Of a stretch of 39,515 bases of DNA, positions 13,510 through 22,363 are shown piece after piece. A model generated the notes under the pieces. The model was not told the origin of the DNA. It saw only the letters and a program-made list of their open reading frames with translations, and did no database searches. The position numbers and the translations under genes are program-made. The stretch is from Lachnospiraceae bacterium UBA1729 (GTDB taxonomy: Bacteria; Bacillota; Clostridia; Lachnospirales; Lachnospiraceae), in NCBI GenBank assembly GCA_002315945.1, contig DCIJ01000065.1:17830-57344 (forward strand), written 5' to 3'. Within the stretch, counting starts at the first letter, position 1. Every line of letters starts with the position of its first letter.

Positions 13510-15093
13510 ATGGCAGAATGGAAAAATTATGATCTGCTTGCTTCAGCAAAAGAACTTGAAGCAATGGCTGGAAAAGTTGATCTGACAAAAGCAATGGCAG
13601 GTGAAGCAGGAGCTGAGAGAGTAGCAAAGTATTCAGTGCCTATGTCCAATGGACTTGCATATAATTTTGCAGCAAAGCAGGTTGATGATGAAGTACTTGA
13701 GGTTCTTGATAAAATGGCAAAAGAGGCAGGCCTCATTGAAAAATTTGAGGAGCTGTACAATGGAGCTGTAATTAATACTGGTGAGAAGAGACTTGTTCTG
13801 CATCAGCTTACCCGTGGCCAGCTGGGCAAGGATGTAGTTGCTGATGGTGTTAACAAGAGAGAATTCTATGTTGGTGAGCAGACTAAAATTGCTGAATTTG
13901 CTAACAAGGTTCATGCTGGTGAGATTACAAATGCAGCTGGAGAGAAGTTTACAACTGTAGTTCAGATTGGTATCGGTGGATCAGACCTTGGTCCCAGAGC
14001 TATGTATCTTGCACTTGAGAACTGGGCAAAAGCAAATAATACATTCAAGATGGAAGCAAAGTTCATCAGCAATGTAGATCCTGATGATGCAGCTGACGTA
14101 CTTAACAAGATTGATGCAGCTCATTCTGTATTTGTTCTTGTATCAAAATCAGGAACAACTCTTGAAACACTTACAAATGAAAGCCTTGTAAAGGATGCAC
14201 TTAAGAAGCAGGGACTGGATCCTTCCAAGCACATGATTGCTGTTACAAGTGAGACATCACCTCTTGCCAAGAGCAGTGACTATCTGGCAGCATTCTTCAT
14301 GGATGACTATATTGGTGGACGCTACAGCTCATGCTCAGGTGTAGGCGGAGCGGTTCTTTCACTTGCATTTGGACCTGAAGTATTTGCAAAGTTCCTTGAT
14401 GGTGCAGCAGCAGAGGATAAGAATTCTAAGAATGCAGAACTTCTTAAGAACCCTGCCATGTTAGATGCTCTCATTGGAGTATATGAGAGAAATGTATTAG
14501 GATATCCTGCAACAGCAGTTCTTCCTTACTCTCAGGCAATGAGCCGTTTCCCTGCTCATCTTCAGCAGATGGATATGGAATCAAATGGTAAGAGCGTAAA
14601 CCGCTTTGGTGAGCCTATTGATTATGTAACAGGACCTCTTATCTTTGGTGAGCCTGGTACAAATGGTCAGCACTCTTTCTATCAGCTTCTCCATCAGGGA
14701 ACCGATACTGTTCCTATGCAGTTTATTGGATTCAGAAATAATCAGGCAGGTCTGGATATCGATATCCAGGGAAGCACAAGCCAGCAGAAGCTTTGCGCTA
14801 ATGTGGCTGCACAGATTATGGCTTTTGCTTGCGGTAAGCAGGATGAAAATAAGAATAAGAATTTTGCAGGTAACAGACCTTCAAGTATCATCATTGGAGA
14901 TAAGCTGACTCCTGAAACTCTTGGCGCATTGCTTGCACACTTTGAGAACAAGGTTATGTTCCAGGGATTTGTATGGAACCTTAACAGCTTTGATCAGGAA
15001 GGCGTTCAGCTGGGTAAGGTACTTGCAAAGAAGGTGCTTGCTCATGAAACTGACGGTGCACTTAAAGCATACAGTGATCTGTTAAATATCTAG
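13510..15093 (+). CDS. pgi: Glucose-6-phosphate isomerase
   Basis: 527 residues, longer than the ~450-residue Bacillus type and nearer the long form. It has two SIS-fold lobes: QIGIGGSDLGPRAMYLAL and VLVSKSGTTLETLTNESLV hold the phosphate-binding SKSGTT loop. The C-terminal family signature is present as NSFDQEGVQLGKVLAKKVL. GTNGQHSFYQLLHQGTD supplies the catalytic-site His region. It interconverts glucose 6-phosphate and fructose 6-phosphate in glycolysis. It is monocistronic, with its own promoter and a strong terminator. Rich use of common codons and the strong SD suggest high expression. Confidence 0.95.
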   Translation: MAEWKNYDLLASAKELEAMAGKVDLTKAMAGEAGAERVAKYSVPMSNGLAYNFAAKQVDDEVLEVLDKMAKEAGLIEKFEELYNGAVINTGEKRLVLHQLTRGQLGKDVVADGVNKREFYVGEQTKIAEFANKVHAGEITNAAGEKFTTVVQIGIGGSDLGPRAMYLALENWAKANNTFKMEAKFISNVDPDDAADVLNKIDAAHSVFVLVSKSGTTLETLTNESLVKDALKKQGLDPSKHMIAVTSETSPLAKSSDYLAAFFMDDYIGGRYSSCSGVGGAVLSLAFGPEVFAKFLDGAAAEDKNSKNAELLKNPAMLDALIGVYERNVLGYPATAVLPYSQAMSRFPAHLQQMDMESNGKSVNRFGEPIDYVTGPLIFGEPGTNGQHSFYQLLHQGTDTVPMQFIGFRNNQAGLDIDIQGSTSQQKLCANVAAQIMAFACGKQDENKNKNFAGNRPSSIIIGDKLTPETLGALLAHFENKVMFQGFVWNLNSFDQEGVQLGKVLAKKVLAHETDGALKAYSDLLNI

Positions 15094-15111
15094 AAATAAT
15101 ATTAATATTGA

Positions 15112-15146
15112 TTTGGTCTGTGCCATAGGGCGCAGACCAATTTTTT
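15112..15146 (+). terminator. Intrinsic terminator of pgi
   Basis: TTGGTCTG-T-GCC pairs with GGC-G-CAGACCAA (12 bp, one T-G) around an ATAG loop, followed by TTTTTT. Confidence 0.9.
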
Positions 15147-15153
15147 CTGACTA

Positions 15154-15182
15154 TTGCGAATAAAGTGAAAACTGATTATACT
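15154..15182 (+). promoter_or_regulatory. Promoter for the MBOAT-SGNH operon
   Basis: TTGCGA (15154-15159), a 17-base spacer and TATACT (15177-15182), starting 8 bases after the pgi terminator T-run. Confidence 0.65.
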
Positions 15183-15223
15183 ATGGTCTGCAAAACTGAA
15201 TTTGTAGTAGGAAGTAATCAGAA

Positions 15224-16537
15224 ATGGATTTTGGAAGTATCAATTTTTTGCTGGTTTTTCTCCCTTTGTTTTTAGTGCTTTTTTGGATATGTCCAAATAG
15301 GGAGAGAAATGAGCTTCTTTTTTTCGGAAGCCTGATTTTTGTAGGGTTGGCAGATATAAAAGGACTGGCGGTATTATGCGTCTCGCTGGTCATAAACTAT
15401 GAACTGGCAAAGCTTATTGAAGGAGAAAGAGCTAAGAAAAGTAGTGCCCGTATGGCAGCAGGCATCTTGTCTCTTGGAATTATACTAAATTTAAGTATTT
15501 TATTCTTTTTTAAAGTAAATGGGCTGGTGGTTGGAATAAGCTTTTATTCCTTTACTGCTATAGGATATTTAATTGATGTATATAAAAAAGAAATAAAAGC
15601 TGAGCAGAGTATAGTTAAGTTTGGCGCATTCCTGTGTATGTTTCCAAAGCTTTGCATGGGTCCCATTGTCCAGTATAAGGATTTGGAAAGAAATCTTATA
15701 AAAAAGAAGTTTTCCGCTGAAAGTATACAGGAGGGCATAAAGCTTTTAATAGTTGGACTGGCTGCCAAGATACTGATTGCAGACAGACTTAACATGCTAT
15801 GGCATGAGTTGGAGGTTACAGGCTATGACAGCATTTCAACTCCATTAGCATGGATTGGAGCGTTGGCATTTTCTCTGAAGCTGTATTTTGATTTTTATGG
15901 CTACTCCCTTATGGCAATTGGCTGTGGAAAAATGTTGGGAATAGATATTCCTGATAATTTTCAGGTGCCCTATATGTGTAAGTCGGTAAGAGAGTTTTAC
16001 AGATGCTGGCATATCACATTGGGAAAATGGTTTTCCAGATATGTATATATTCCAATGGGTGGAAATAGAAAAGGTGAGCTGAGAACACTGTGCAATCTGT
16101 TTGTTGTATGGGTATTGACCTCAGCATGGCATGGATTTACCTTAAACTATTTTATCTGGGGTGGAATATTATTCCTATGCATTTCCATGGAGCGTCTGTT
16201 GAAAATACAGTCTCATATATATCTGATATTTGTAATAATGATATCCTGGGTTGCCTTTGCAATTACAGACACTGGGTTGCTAATTACATATTTCCAGAGA
16301 ATGTTTAATCTGGTGCCAGTGGCAGTTAGCAATGAGGGAGACTGGATTTCTGCCATTAGCAGATATCCCTTCGAATTTGCGCTGGGTCTGATATGCGCAA
16401 CGCCAATAGTCAATGATGTATATGGGATAATAAAAAATAAATTTTGGGGATGGATTGTTTTGTCCGGAGTTTTCTGGGTGTGCATCTGGAGAATAATTGT
16501 AGAAGGCAGTAATCCATTTATGTATGGAGCATTTTAA
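15224..16537 (+). CDS. MBOAT-family membrane O-acyltransferase (AlgI/DltB/PatA-like)
   Basis: 437 residues with about ten membrane helices. The N-terminus MDFGSINFLLVFLPLFLVLFWI and the CMFPKLCMGPIVQYKDL segment are typical of AlgI/DltB proteins. The core motif is VREFYRCWHITLGKWFSRYVYIPMGGNR, and the catalytic His lies in SAWHGFTLNYFIWG. These enzymes move acetyl (or D-alanyl) groups across the membrane to a secreted polymer. The next gene encodes an extracytoplasmic SGNH esterase-fold protein and overlaps the stop codon by one base, the PatA/PatB- or AlgI/AlgJ-like arrangement. Absence of dltA/dltC nearby favours O-acetylation of peptidoglycan or an exopolysaccharide over lipoteichoic acid alanylation; the polymer is unknown. 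Confidence 0.9.
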   Translation: MDFGSINFLLVFLPLFLVLFWICPNRERNELLFFGSLIFVGLADIKGLAVLCVSLVINYELAKLIEGERAKKSSARMAAGILSLGIILNLSILFFFKVNGLVVGISFYSFTAIGYLIDVYKKEIKAEQSIVKFGAFLCMFPKLCMGPIVQYKDLERNLIKKKFSAESIQEGIKLLIVGLAAKILIADRLNMLWHELEVTGYDSISTPLAWIGALAFSLKLYFDFYGYSLMAIGCGKMLGIDIPDNFQVPYMCKSVREFYRCWHITLGKWFSRYVYIPMGGNRKGELRTLCNLFVVWVLTSAWHGFTLNYFIWGGILFLCISMERLLKIQSHIYLIFVIMISWVAFAITDTGLLITYFQRMFNLVPVAVSNEGDWISAISRYPFEFALGLICATPIVNDVYGIIKNKFWGWIVLSGVFWVCIWRIIVEGSNPFMYGAF

Positions 16538-17400
16538 TGAAACTGAAAACCCAAATTAAAACCTGGGGTTTTACAGTGGTTCTTCTTATTGAAGGAATAC
16601 TGTTTGCAGGTGGATATTTTTCATATAATATTTTGAATACTATAGCTGCTGAGGAAGTTACTGATGCTGTTGTCTCTGAGGAAGAAATGGCAGAATCCGG
16701 TGAAAACAATACGGCGCAATATTCTGATGATGGCGTTGAAATAACAGAATCAGAAGATGCAGCAGTTACTGAAACGGAGCAGGCAGTAAAAAAGCCTACA
16801 TGGCAGGCAGTAGGAAATAATTACTTTAGAAATGCACTTTTTATTGGAGATTCAAGAACGGTTGGTTTGAGTTCTTACAGTAATCTAAAGGGGATTTCAA
16901 CGTTTTATAGTAATACAGGCCTTACTATTGCGAAACTTATGAAGAAAGCTATTGTGCCCAAGGCCGGTGGAGGTAAGATAACTGTTGAACAGGCTCTGAC
17001 TGAGAAACAGTTTGGAAAGATTTATATTAATCTGGGAATTAATGAGCTGGGAAGCGGATCAAATGAAGCTTTTCTGGCGTCATATTCAAATCTGATAGAA
17101 GAAATAAAAACACTTCAGCCAGATGCAGTAATATACATTCAGTCAATAATGAAGGTTACACAGGCTCATTCTGAGAAAAATGTGTATGGCGTCAATAACG
17201 CAAAAATACAGGAAAGAAATGCCGGACTGGAAACACTGGCTGATAATGAAAGAGTATTTTACATTGATATAAACCCTTCTGTATGCACAAAGGATGGCGC
17301 CTTAAATCCTGAATATACCCAGGATGGGGTTCACCTGAAAGCAAAATATTATGATTTGTGGACATCATTACTTAAATCTAAAGCAGTAATGTTTAAATAG
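16537..17400 (+). CDS. Membrane-anchored SGNH/GDSL-type hydrolase or acetyltransferase partner
   Basis: 287 residues. An N-terminal signal anchor (about residues 9-30) is followed by an acidic Thr/Glu-rich linker and the SGNH domain from about residue 95. Block I is LFIGDSRTVGL (nucleophile Ser in GDSR), block III is NLGINELG, and block V is DGVHL with catalytic Asp and His. The protein acts outside the membrane. With the coupled MBOAT gene it forms a likely two-component O-acetylation system: the MBOAT exports the acetyl group and the SGNH protein places it on the glycan. ATG overlaps the upstream stop (TAATG). It could alternatively remove acetyl groups. Confidence 0.85.
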   Translation: MKLKTQIKTWGFTVVLLIEGILFAGGYFSYNILNTIAAEEVTDAVVSEEEMAESGENNTAQYSDDGVEITESEDAAVTETEQAVKKPTWQAVGNNYFRNALFIGDSRTVGLSSYSNLKGISTFYSNTGLTIAKLMKKAIVPKAGGGKITVEQALTEKQFGKIYINLGINELGSGSNEAFLASYSNLIEEIKTLQPDAVIYIQSIMKVTQAHSEKNVYGVNNAKIQERNAGLETLADNERVFYIDINPSVCTKDGALNPEYTQDGVHLKAKYYDLWTSLLKSKAVMFK

Positions 17401-17447
17401 AGAAAAGTTTTAATGAAAATGGCATAAAGCCAAAGAGGAGAGAAGTT

Positions 17448-19097
17448 ATGAAACAATTTACACCAAAGCTTTTCGATGTAATGAAAAGCTACACTAAGGA
17501 GCAGATGATAAAGGATATTGTATCCGGTATCATAGTTGCAATTATTGCCCTTCCTTTGTCAATTGCATTGGCACTGGCCAGTGGAGTTGGCCCTGAGCAG
17601 GGTATTTATACAGCAATTGTTGCTGGTTTTGTTATTGCATTTTTAGGAGGAAGCCGTGTCCAGATAGCTGGCCCAACAGCAGCGTTTGCAACAATAGTTG
17701 CAGGCATTGTTGCAAAGAATGGGATGGACGGACTGATTGTAGCAACCATTATGGCCGGTGTCATCCTAATTGTTATGGGTTACTTAAAGTTAGGAAATCT
17801 GATCAGATTTATTCCTTATACAATTACTACCGGATTTACTATCGGTATAGCAGTAACCATTTTCATTGGACAGATCAAGGATTTTTTGGGTCTTACATTT
17901 AAGAATAGTCCTATCGAAACCTTTGAAAAGCTGGAAGAGTGTATTAACTGCATTGACACCTTTAACTGGGAAGCATTGGTTGTAGGTATGGTATGTATGC
18001 TTATCCTCATCTTCTGGCCAAAGTTTACAGAGAAGATTCCACCTTCACTGGTTGCAGTTATTGTAGGAATCATTATGGTAAAGGGATTCAAGATGAATGT
18101 TAAAACCATTGGAGATTTATATACTATCTCCAATGCTTTACCAGGACTTCATATTCCAAGCGTTGATATGGCTACATGCAAGGCTCTGTTACCAGATGCC
18201 TTTACCATCGCAATCCTTGCTGGAATCGAATCACTGCTTTCATGTGTTGTGGCTGATGGTATGATTGGTAGCAGACATAAGCCTAACATGGAATTAATCG
18301 CACAGGGTGCTGGTAATGTATTTAGTGCATTATTTGGAGGAATTCCTGCTACCGGAGCAATTGCAAGAACTGCAGCAAATATCAAGAGTGGTGGACGTAC
18401 TCCTATTGCAGGTATGGTTCATTCAGTTACCCTGCTTATTATTCTTGTAGTCCTGATGCCCTTTGCAGCATGGATTCCGATGCCTGCCATTGCAGCTATT
18501 CTTTTCATGGTTGCATACAATATGAGCGGATGGAGAGAATGCGTCCATCTGGTTAAGACAAGTCCCAAGTCAGATGTGGCTGTTCTTATTCTGACTTTTG
18601 TACTGACTGTAGTATTTGACCTGGTAGTAGCTATTGAATGGGGTCTTGTGCTGGCTATGATTCTCTTCCTTAAGAGAATGTCTGATGTGGCAGAGGTTAA
18701 GAGCTGGCAGTATGTTGGGGAAGAATATGATGAAGAAAATGACCCTGACAAAATCAGCCTTCGTAAAGTTCCAAAGCATACTCTTGTATATGAAATTACA
18801 GGTCCTATGTTCTTTGCTGCAGCAGATAAATTTATGCAGGTTTCAACTGCACCTGAAATCAAGGTTATTATTCTTAGAATGAGAAGTGTTCCTGCAATGG
18901 ATATCACAGCTCTCCATTCATTGGAGAAGATCCTTGAAAACTGCAAGAAAAAAGATATCACTCTTATTATGTCTCATGTAAATGAGCAGCCTATGAAGAT
19001 GATGATCAAGGCTGGTTTTGATACCAAGGTTGGGGAAGAGTACTTTGTAGCGCACATTGACGAAGCAATTGCTCTGGCTGAAAGTCTGGATCGATAG
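17448..19097 (+). CDS. SulP-family anion transporter with STAS domain
   Basis: 549 residues. The transporter core (about 1-420) has DIVSGIIVAIIALPLSIALALASGVGPEQGIYTAI and GGSRVQIAGPTAAFATIVAGIV, the SulP signature region, plus GGIPATGAIARTAANIKSGGRTPIAGMVHS. The C-terminal STAS domain (about 440-545) has IKVIILRMRSVPAMDITALHSLEKIL. SulP proteins carry sulfate, bicarbonate or dicarboxylates by proton or sodium symport; the substrate is not clear. A weak TGGC/GCCA hairpin and GAGGAGAG lie upstream. It follows the SGNH gene by 47 bases but a functional link is not evident. Confidence 0.92.
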   Translation: MKQFTPKLFDVMKSYTKEQMIKDIVSGIIVAIIALPLSIALALASGVGPEQGIYTAIVAGFVIAFLGGSRVQIAGPTAAFATIVAGIVAKNGMDGLIVATIMAGVILIVMGYLKLGNLIRFIPYTITTGFTIGIAVTIFIGQIKDFLGLTFKNSPIETFEKLEECINCIDTFNWEALVVGMVCMLILIFWPKFTEKIPPSLVAVIVGIIMVKGFKMNVKTIGDLYTISNALPGLHIPSVDMATCKALLPDAFTIAILAGIESLLSCVVADGMIGSRHKPNMELIAQGAGNVFSALFGGIPATGAIARTAANIKSGGRTPIAGMVHSVTLLIILVVLMPFAAWIPMPAIAAILFMVAYNMSGWRECVHLVKTSPKSDVAVLILTFVLTVVFDLVVAIEWGLVLAMILFLKRMSDVAEVKSWQYVGEEYDEENDPDKISLRKVPKHTLVYEITGPMFFAAADKFMQVSTAPEIKVIILRMRSVPAMDITALHSLEKILENCKKKDITLIMSHVNEQPMKMMIKAGFDTKVGEEYFVAHIDEAIALAESLDR

Positions 19098-19136
19098 TTA
19101 AAACACAGAATGAGTCTGATGCAGGGCTTATTGATG

Positions 19137-19165
19137 TTGGATAAAATCTGGAATTGTGATAAAAT
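19137..19165 (+). promoter_or_regulatory. Promoter for trxA-proS-ackA
   Basis: TTGGAT (19137-19142), a 17-base spacer and TAAAAT (19160-19165) with an upstream TG-A (extended -10). It lies between the sulP stop and the trxA SD. Confidence 0.68.
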
Positions 19166-19208
19166 TTTAACAATTATGTGGTGCGCTCAGTATGGAAAGG
19201 AGATTCAG

Positions 19209-19526
19209 ATGGAAGTAACATTGACAAGTGGTAATTTTGAAACAGAAGTATTAAATTCTGATATTCCTGTATTGGTTGACTTTTGGGCAAGCTGGTGTGG
19301 ACCCTGTAAGATGATGGCTCCTCTGATCGATGAGGCTGCCACAAAATATGAGGGAAAACTTAAGGTAGGAAAAGTAAACATCGATAATGAGCTTGATCTT
19401 GCACAGAAGTATAAAATCATCAGCATCCCGACACTGGTATTTTTCAAGGGTGGAGAGGCTGTTGAGAAATCTATTGGATTTATTGAAAGAGATAGACTTG
19501 AAGAACTGATTGGAAGAGTAATTTGA
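19209..19526 (+). CDS. trxA: Thioredoxin
   Basis: 105 residues from ATG 19209, the standard size. The active site is FWASWCGPCKMMAPLIDEAA (WCGPC), and the cis-Pro is in ISIPTLVFFKGGEAVEK. It reduces protein disulfides with electrons from a thioredoxin reductase. The frame is open from 19110, but that extension would run through the promoter and the SD (AAGGAGATTCAG) fits 19209. It is followed after 31 bases by proS. Confidence 0.95.
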   Translation: MEVTLTSGNFETEVLNSDIPVLVDFWASWCGPCKMMAPLIDEAATKYEGKLKVGKVNIDNELDLAQKYKIISIPTLVFFKGGEAVEKSIGFIERDRLEELIGRVI

Positions 19527-19557
19527 GTCTTGAGGCAAAAAAATAGGAGCAAAAAAA

Positions 19558-20991
19558 ATGGCAGATAAGAAATTAGTAGAATCTATCACATCTATGGGTG
19601 AAGATTTTGCACAGTGGTACACAGACGTAGTAAAAAAGGCAGAGCTTATTGACTATACTTCTGTAAAGGGATGTATGGTGTTAAAGCCTGCAGGATATGC
19701 AATCTGGGAAAACATTCAGTCTACACTTGATGCAATGTTCAAGGAGACAGGGGTTCAGAATGTATATCTTCCCATGTTCATTCCTGAGAGCCTTCTTCAG
19801 AAGGAAAAGGATCATGTTGAAGGATTTGCACCAGAGGTTGCATGGGTAACTCATGGTGGACTTGAGCCACTTCAGGAGCGTATGTGTGTTAGACCTACAT
19901 CTGAGACTCTGTTCTGCGATTTCTATAAGAATGATATTCAGTCATACAGAGATCTTCCTAAGGTATATAATCAGTGGTGCTCTGTTGTTCGTTGGGAAAA
20001 AGAGACAAGACCATTCCTTCGTTCCAGAGAGTTTTTATGGCAGGAAGGTCACACTGCTCATGCTACAGCACAACAGGCTGAAGAGAGAACTATTCAGATG
20101 CTTAATGTATATGCAAAATTCTGTGAGGAAGTTCTTGCTATGCCTGTAATTAAGGGGCGTAAGACTGACAAGGAGAAATTTGCCGGAGCAGAGGCTACAT
20201 ATACCATCGAAGCACTTATGCATGATGGAAAAGCACTTCAGTCCGGAACAAGCCATAACTTTGGTGATGGCTTTGCCAAGGCATTTGGTATCCAGTATAC
20301 AGACAAGGATAATACACTTAAGTATGTTCATCAGACATCCTGGGGTATGACCACAAGACTTATTGGAGCAATTATCATGGTTCATGGTGATGATTCAGGT
20401 CTGGTGCTTCCTCCTCGTATTGCACCTACTCAGGTAATTGTTATTCCTATTCAGCAGAAGAAGGAAGGCGTGCTTGATAAGGCAAATGAGCTTAAGGATG
20501 AGCTGTCAAAGAAATACAGAGTAAAGATCGATGATTCTGACAAGACTCCTGGCTGGAAGTTCTCTGAAGCAGAGATGAGAGGTATTCCTGTACGAGTTGA
20601 AATCGGACCCAAGGATATTGAGGCAGGCAAGTGTGTAATATGCCGTCGTGACACCAGAGAAAAGATTGAAGTTGCTCTTGATGAGTTAGATGCAAAGATT
20701 GGAGAAGTCCTTGATCTGATGCAGAAGGAAATGCTTGAAAGAGCAAGAGCACATCGTGAAGAACATACCTATGTAGCAACAAACTTTGAAGAGTTTGAGA
20801 AGATTTTCACTGAGAAAGCCGGATTTGTTAAGGCTATGTGGTGTGGCGAAGAAGAATGTGAGAATACAATTAAAGAAAAGCTTTCAGTTACCAGCCGTTG
20901 CATGCCTTTTGAACAGGAAGAACTTGCTGATAAATGTGTATGCTGCGGTAAGCCAGCTAAAAAGATGGTTTACTGGGGCAAGGCTTACTAA
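19558..20991 (+). CDS. proS: Prolyl-tRNA synthetase, short (archaeal/eukaryotic-like ProS type 3)
   Basis: 477 residues, the size of the class that lacks the INS editing domain. Class II motif 1 is around GYAIWENIQSTLDAMFKETGVQNVYLPMFIP, motif 2 is VRWEKETRPFLRSREFLWQEGHTAHAT, and motif 3 is GDDSGLVLPPRIAPTQV. The anticodon-binding domain follows (VIPIQQ to DLMQ). The C-terminal domain has paired cysteines (MWCGEEEC and CVCCGKP) that probably bind zinc, and ends in the conserved VYWGKAY. It charges tRNA-Pro. Without INS, mischarged Ala-tRNA-Pro must be cleared by a separate factor such as ProXp/YbaK. Confidence 0.96.
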   Translation: MADKKLVESITSMGEDFAQWYTDVVKKAELIDYTSVKGCMVLKPAGYAIWENIQSTLDAMFKETGVQNVYLPMFIPESLLQKEKDHVEGFAPEVAWVTHGGLEPLQERMCVRPTSETLFCDFYKNDIQSYRDLPKVYNQWCSVVRWEKETRPFLRSREFLWQEGHTAHATAQQAEERTIQMLNVYAKFCEEVLAMPVIKGRKTDKEKFAGAEATYTIEALMHDGKALQSGTSHNFGDGFAKAFGIQYTDKDNTLKYVHQTSWGMTTRLIGAIIMVHGDDSGLVLPPRIAPTQVIVIPIQQKKEGVLDKANELKDELSKKYRVKIDDSDKTPGWKFSEAEMRGIPVRVEIGPKDIEAGKCVICRRDTREKIEVALDELDAKIGEVLDLMQKEMLERARAHREEHTYVATNFEEFEKIFTEKAGFVKAMWCGEEECENTIKEKLSVTSRCMPFEQEELADKCVCCGKPAKKMVYWGKAY

Positions 20992-21019
20992 GACAGAGTT
21001 GAGTAAAGCGAGGTAAGAA

Positions 21020-22213
21020 ATGAACGTATTAGTAATTAACTGTGGTAGCTCATCATTAAAATATCAGCTAATTAATTCAGACACAGAGGCAGTACTGGCA
21101 AAGGGTCTGTGTGAAAGAATTGGCATTGAGGGAAGTGCAATAACACATCAGCCTGCAGGCGGAGATAAGGTAATGGAAGAAAAACCTATGCCTGACCATT
21201 CTGCAGCTGTAAAATTCGTTATTGAAAAGTTAACAGACAAGGAAGTTGGTGTTATCTCAAGCCTGTCAGAAATCGATGCAGTAGGACACCGTGTAGTACA
21301 TGGTGGTGAGAAGTTCGCAGAGTCAGTTATCATTGATGAAGAAGTAATCAAAGCAATTGAGGAATGCAATGATTTGGCTCCTCTTCACAATCCTGCCAAT
21401 ATTATTGGTATCAGATCCTGCCAGAATAATATGCCTGGTGTTCCTAATGTGGCTGTATTTGACACAGCCTTCCATCAGACTATGCCAGCAAAGGCATATA
21501 TGTATGGATTGCCTCTGGAATACTATAACAAATATAAGGTTCGTCGTTATGGTTTCCATGGAACCAGTCATGACTTTGTATCAAAGCGTGCTGCAGAAAT
21601 CATAGGCAAGAATAGAGATGATTTAAAGATTATTGTATGTCATCTTGGAAATGGTGCCTCAATAAGCGCTGTTGATCATGGTAAGAGTATCGATACTTCC
21701 ATGGGACTTACTCCTCTTGAGGGTGTAATCATGGGAACAAGAAGCGGAGATATTGATCCAGCAATTATTGACTTTATTGCAAAAAAAGAGAATATGTCTC
21801 TTGAAGAAGTAAACAGCATGCTTAACAAGAAATCAGGTATCCTGGGTCTGTCCGGAGTATCTAGTGATTTCAGAGATGTAACAGCTGCAGAAGATGCTGG
21901 AAATGAAGCAGCCAAAATTGCACTTGAGACTTATAGTTATAGAGTTGCAAAATACATCGGAGCATATACTGCTGCAATGAATGGTGTTGATATTATTGCC
22001 TTCACAGCAGGAGTTGGTGAAAATACTCAGAGAGTTCGTGCACAGGTTGGTGAATATCTGGCATACCTTGGAACCTATATTGATGCTGATAAGAATATGG
22101 CACGAGGAGAAGAGGTTATCATTTCAACTCCTGATTCTAAGGTCAAGGTAATGATAGTTCCTACAAACGAAGAACTTGCAATTGCAAGACAGACTGTTGC
22201 ATTAGTAAAATAA
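21020..22213 (+). CDS. ackA: Acetate kinase
   Basis: 397 residues. NVLVINCGSSSLKYQLI is the first ASKHA phosphate motif. GHRVVHGGEKF, FDTAFHQTMP, RRYGFHGTSHDFVS, ICHLGNGASI, MGLTPLEGVIMGTRSGDIDP and FTAGVGENTQRVR complete the family signatures. It makes ATP and acetate from acetyl phosphate in fermentation. GAGGTAAGAA is the SD. No pta gene adjoins it; the usual pta-ackA pair is separated here. It is the last gene before a T-rich terminator. Confidence 0.97.
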   Translation: MNVLVINCGSSSLKYQLINSDTEAVLAKGLCERIGIEGSAITHQPAGGDKVMEEKPMPDHSAAVKFVIEKLTDKEVGVISSLSEIDAVGHRVVHGGEKFAESVIIDEEVIKAIEECNDLAPLHNPANIIGIRSCQNNMPGVPNVAVFDTAFHQTMPAKAYMYGLPLEYYNKYKVRRYGFHGTSHDFVSKRAAEIIGKNRDDLKIIVCHLGNGASISAVDHGKSIDTSMGLTPLEGVIMGTRSGDIDPAIIDFIAKKENMSLEEVNSMLNKKSGILGLSGVSSDFRDVTAAEDAGNEAAKIALETYSYRVAKYIGAYTAAMNGVDIIAFTAGVGENTQRVRAQVGEYLAYLGTYIDADKNMARGEEVIISTPDSKVKVMIVPTNEELAIARQTVALVK

Positions 22214-22261
22214 GATGGTCGAAATTGCACGTTTTTGAAAACTTATATATAGACATTATTG

Positions 22262-22301
22262 TGCTTGTGTGTTTAGAATAAAACACGCAAGCATTTTTTT
22301 T
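22262..22301 (+). terminator. Intrinsic terminator of trxA-proS-ackA
   Basis: TGCTTG-T-GTGTTT pairs with AAACAC-G-CAAGCA (13 bp, one T-G) around a 6-base loop, followed by TTTTTTTT. Confidence 0.88.
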
Positions 22302-22363
22302 ACAAAATATGTAATGGGTTAATCATAAAATTGTAAAATTAAGTCTAGAGAGGGAATAATAAG

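Noticed and set aside
19110..19208. Extended start for thioredoxin
   Set aside because: The extension would contain the promoter (-35 at 19137, -10 at 19160). ATG 19209 has an SD and gives the standard length.
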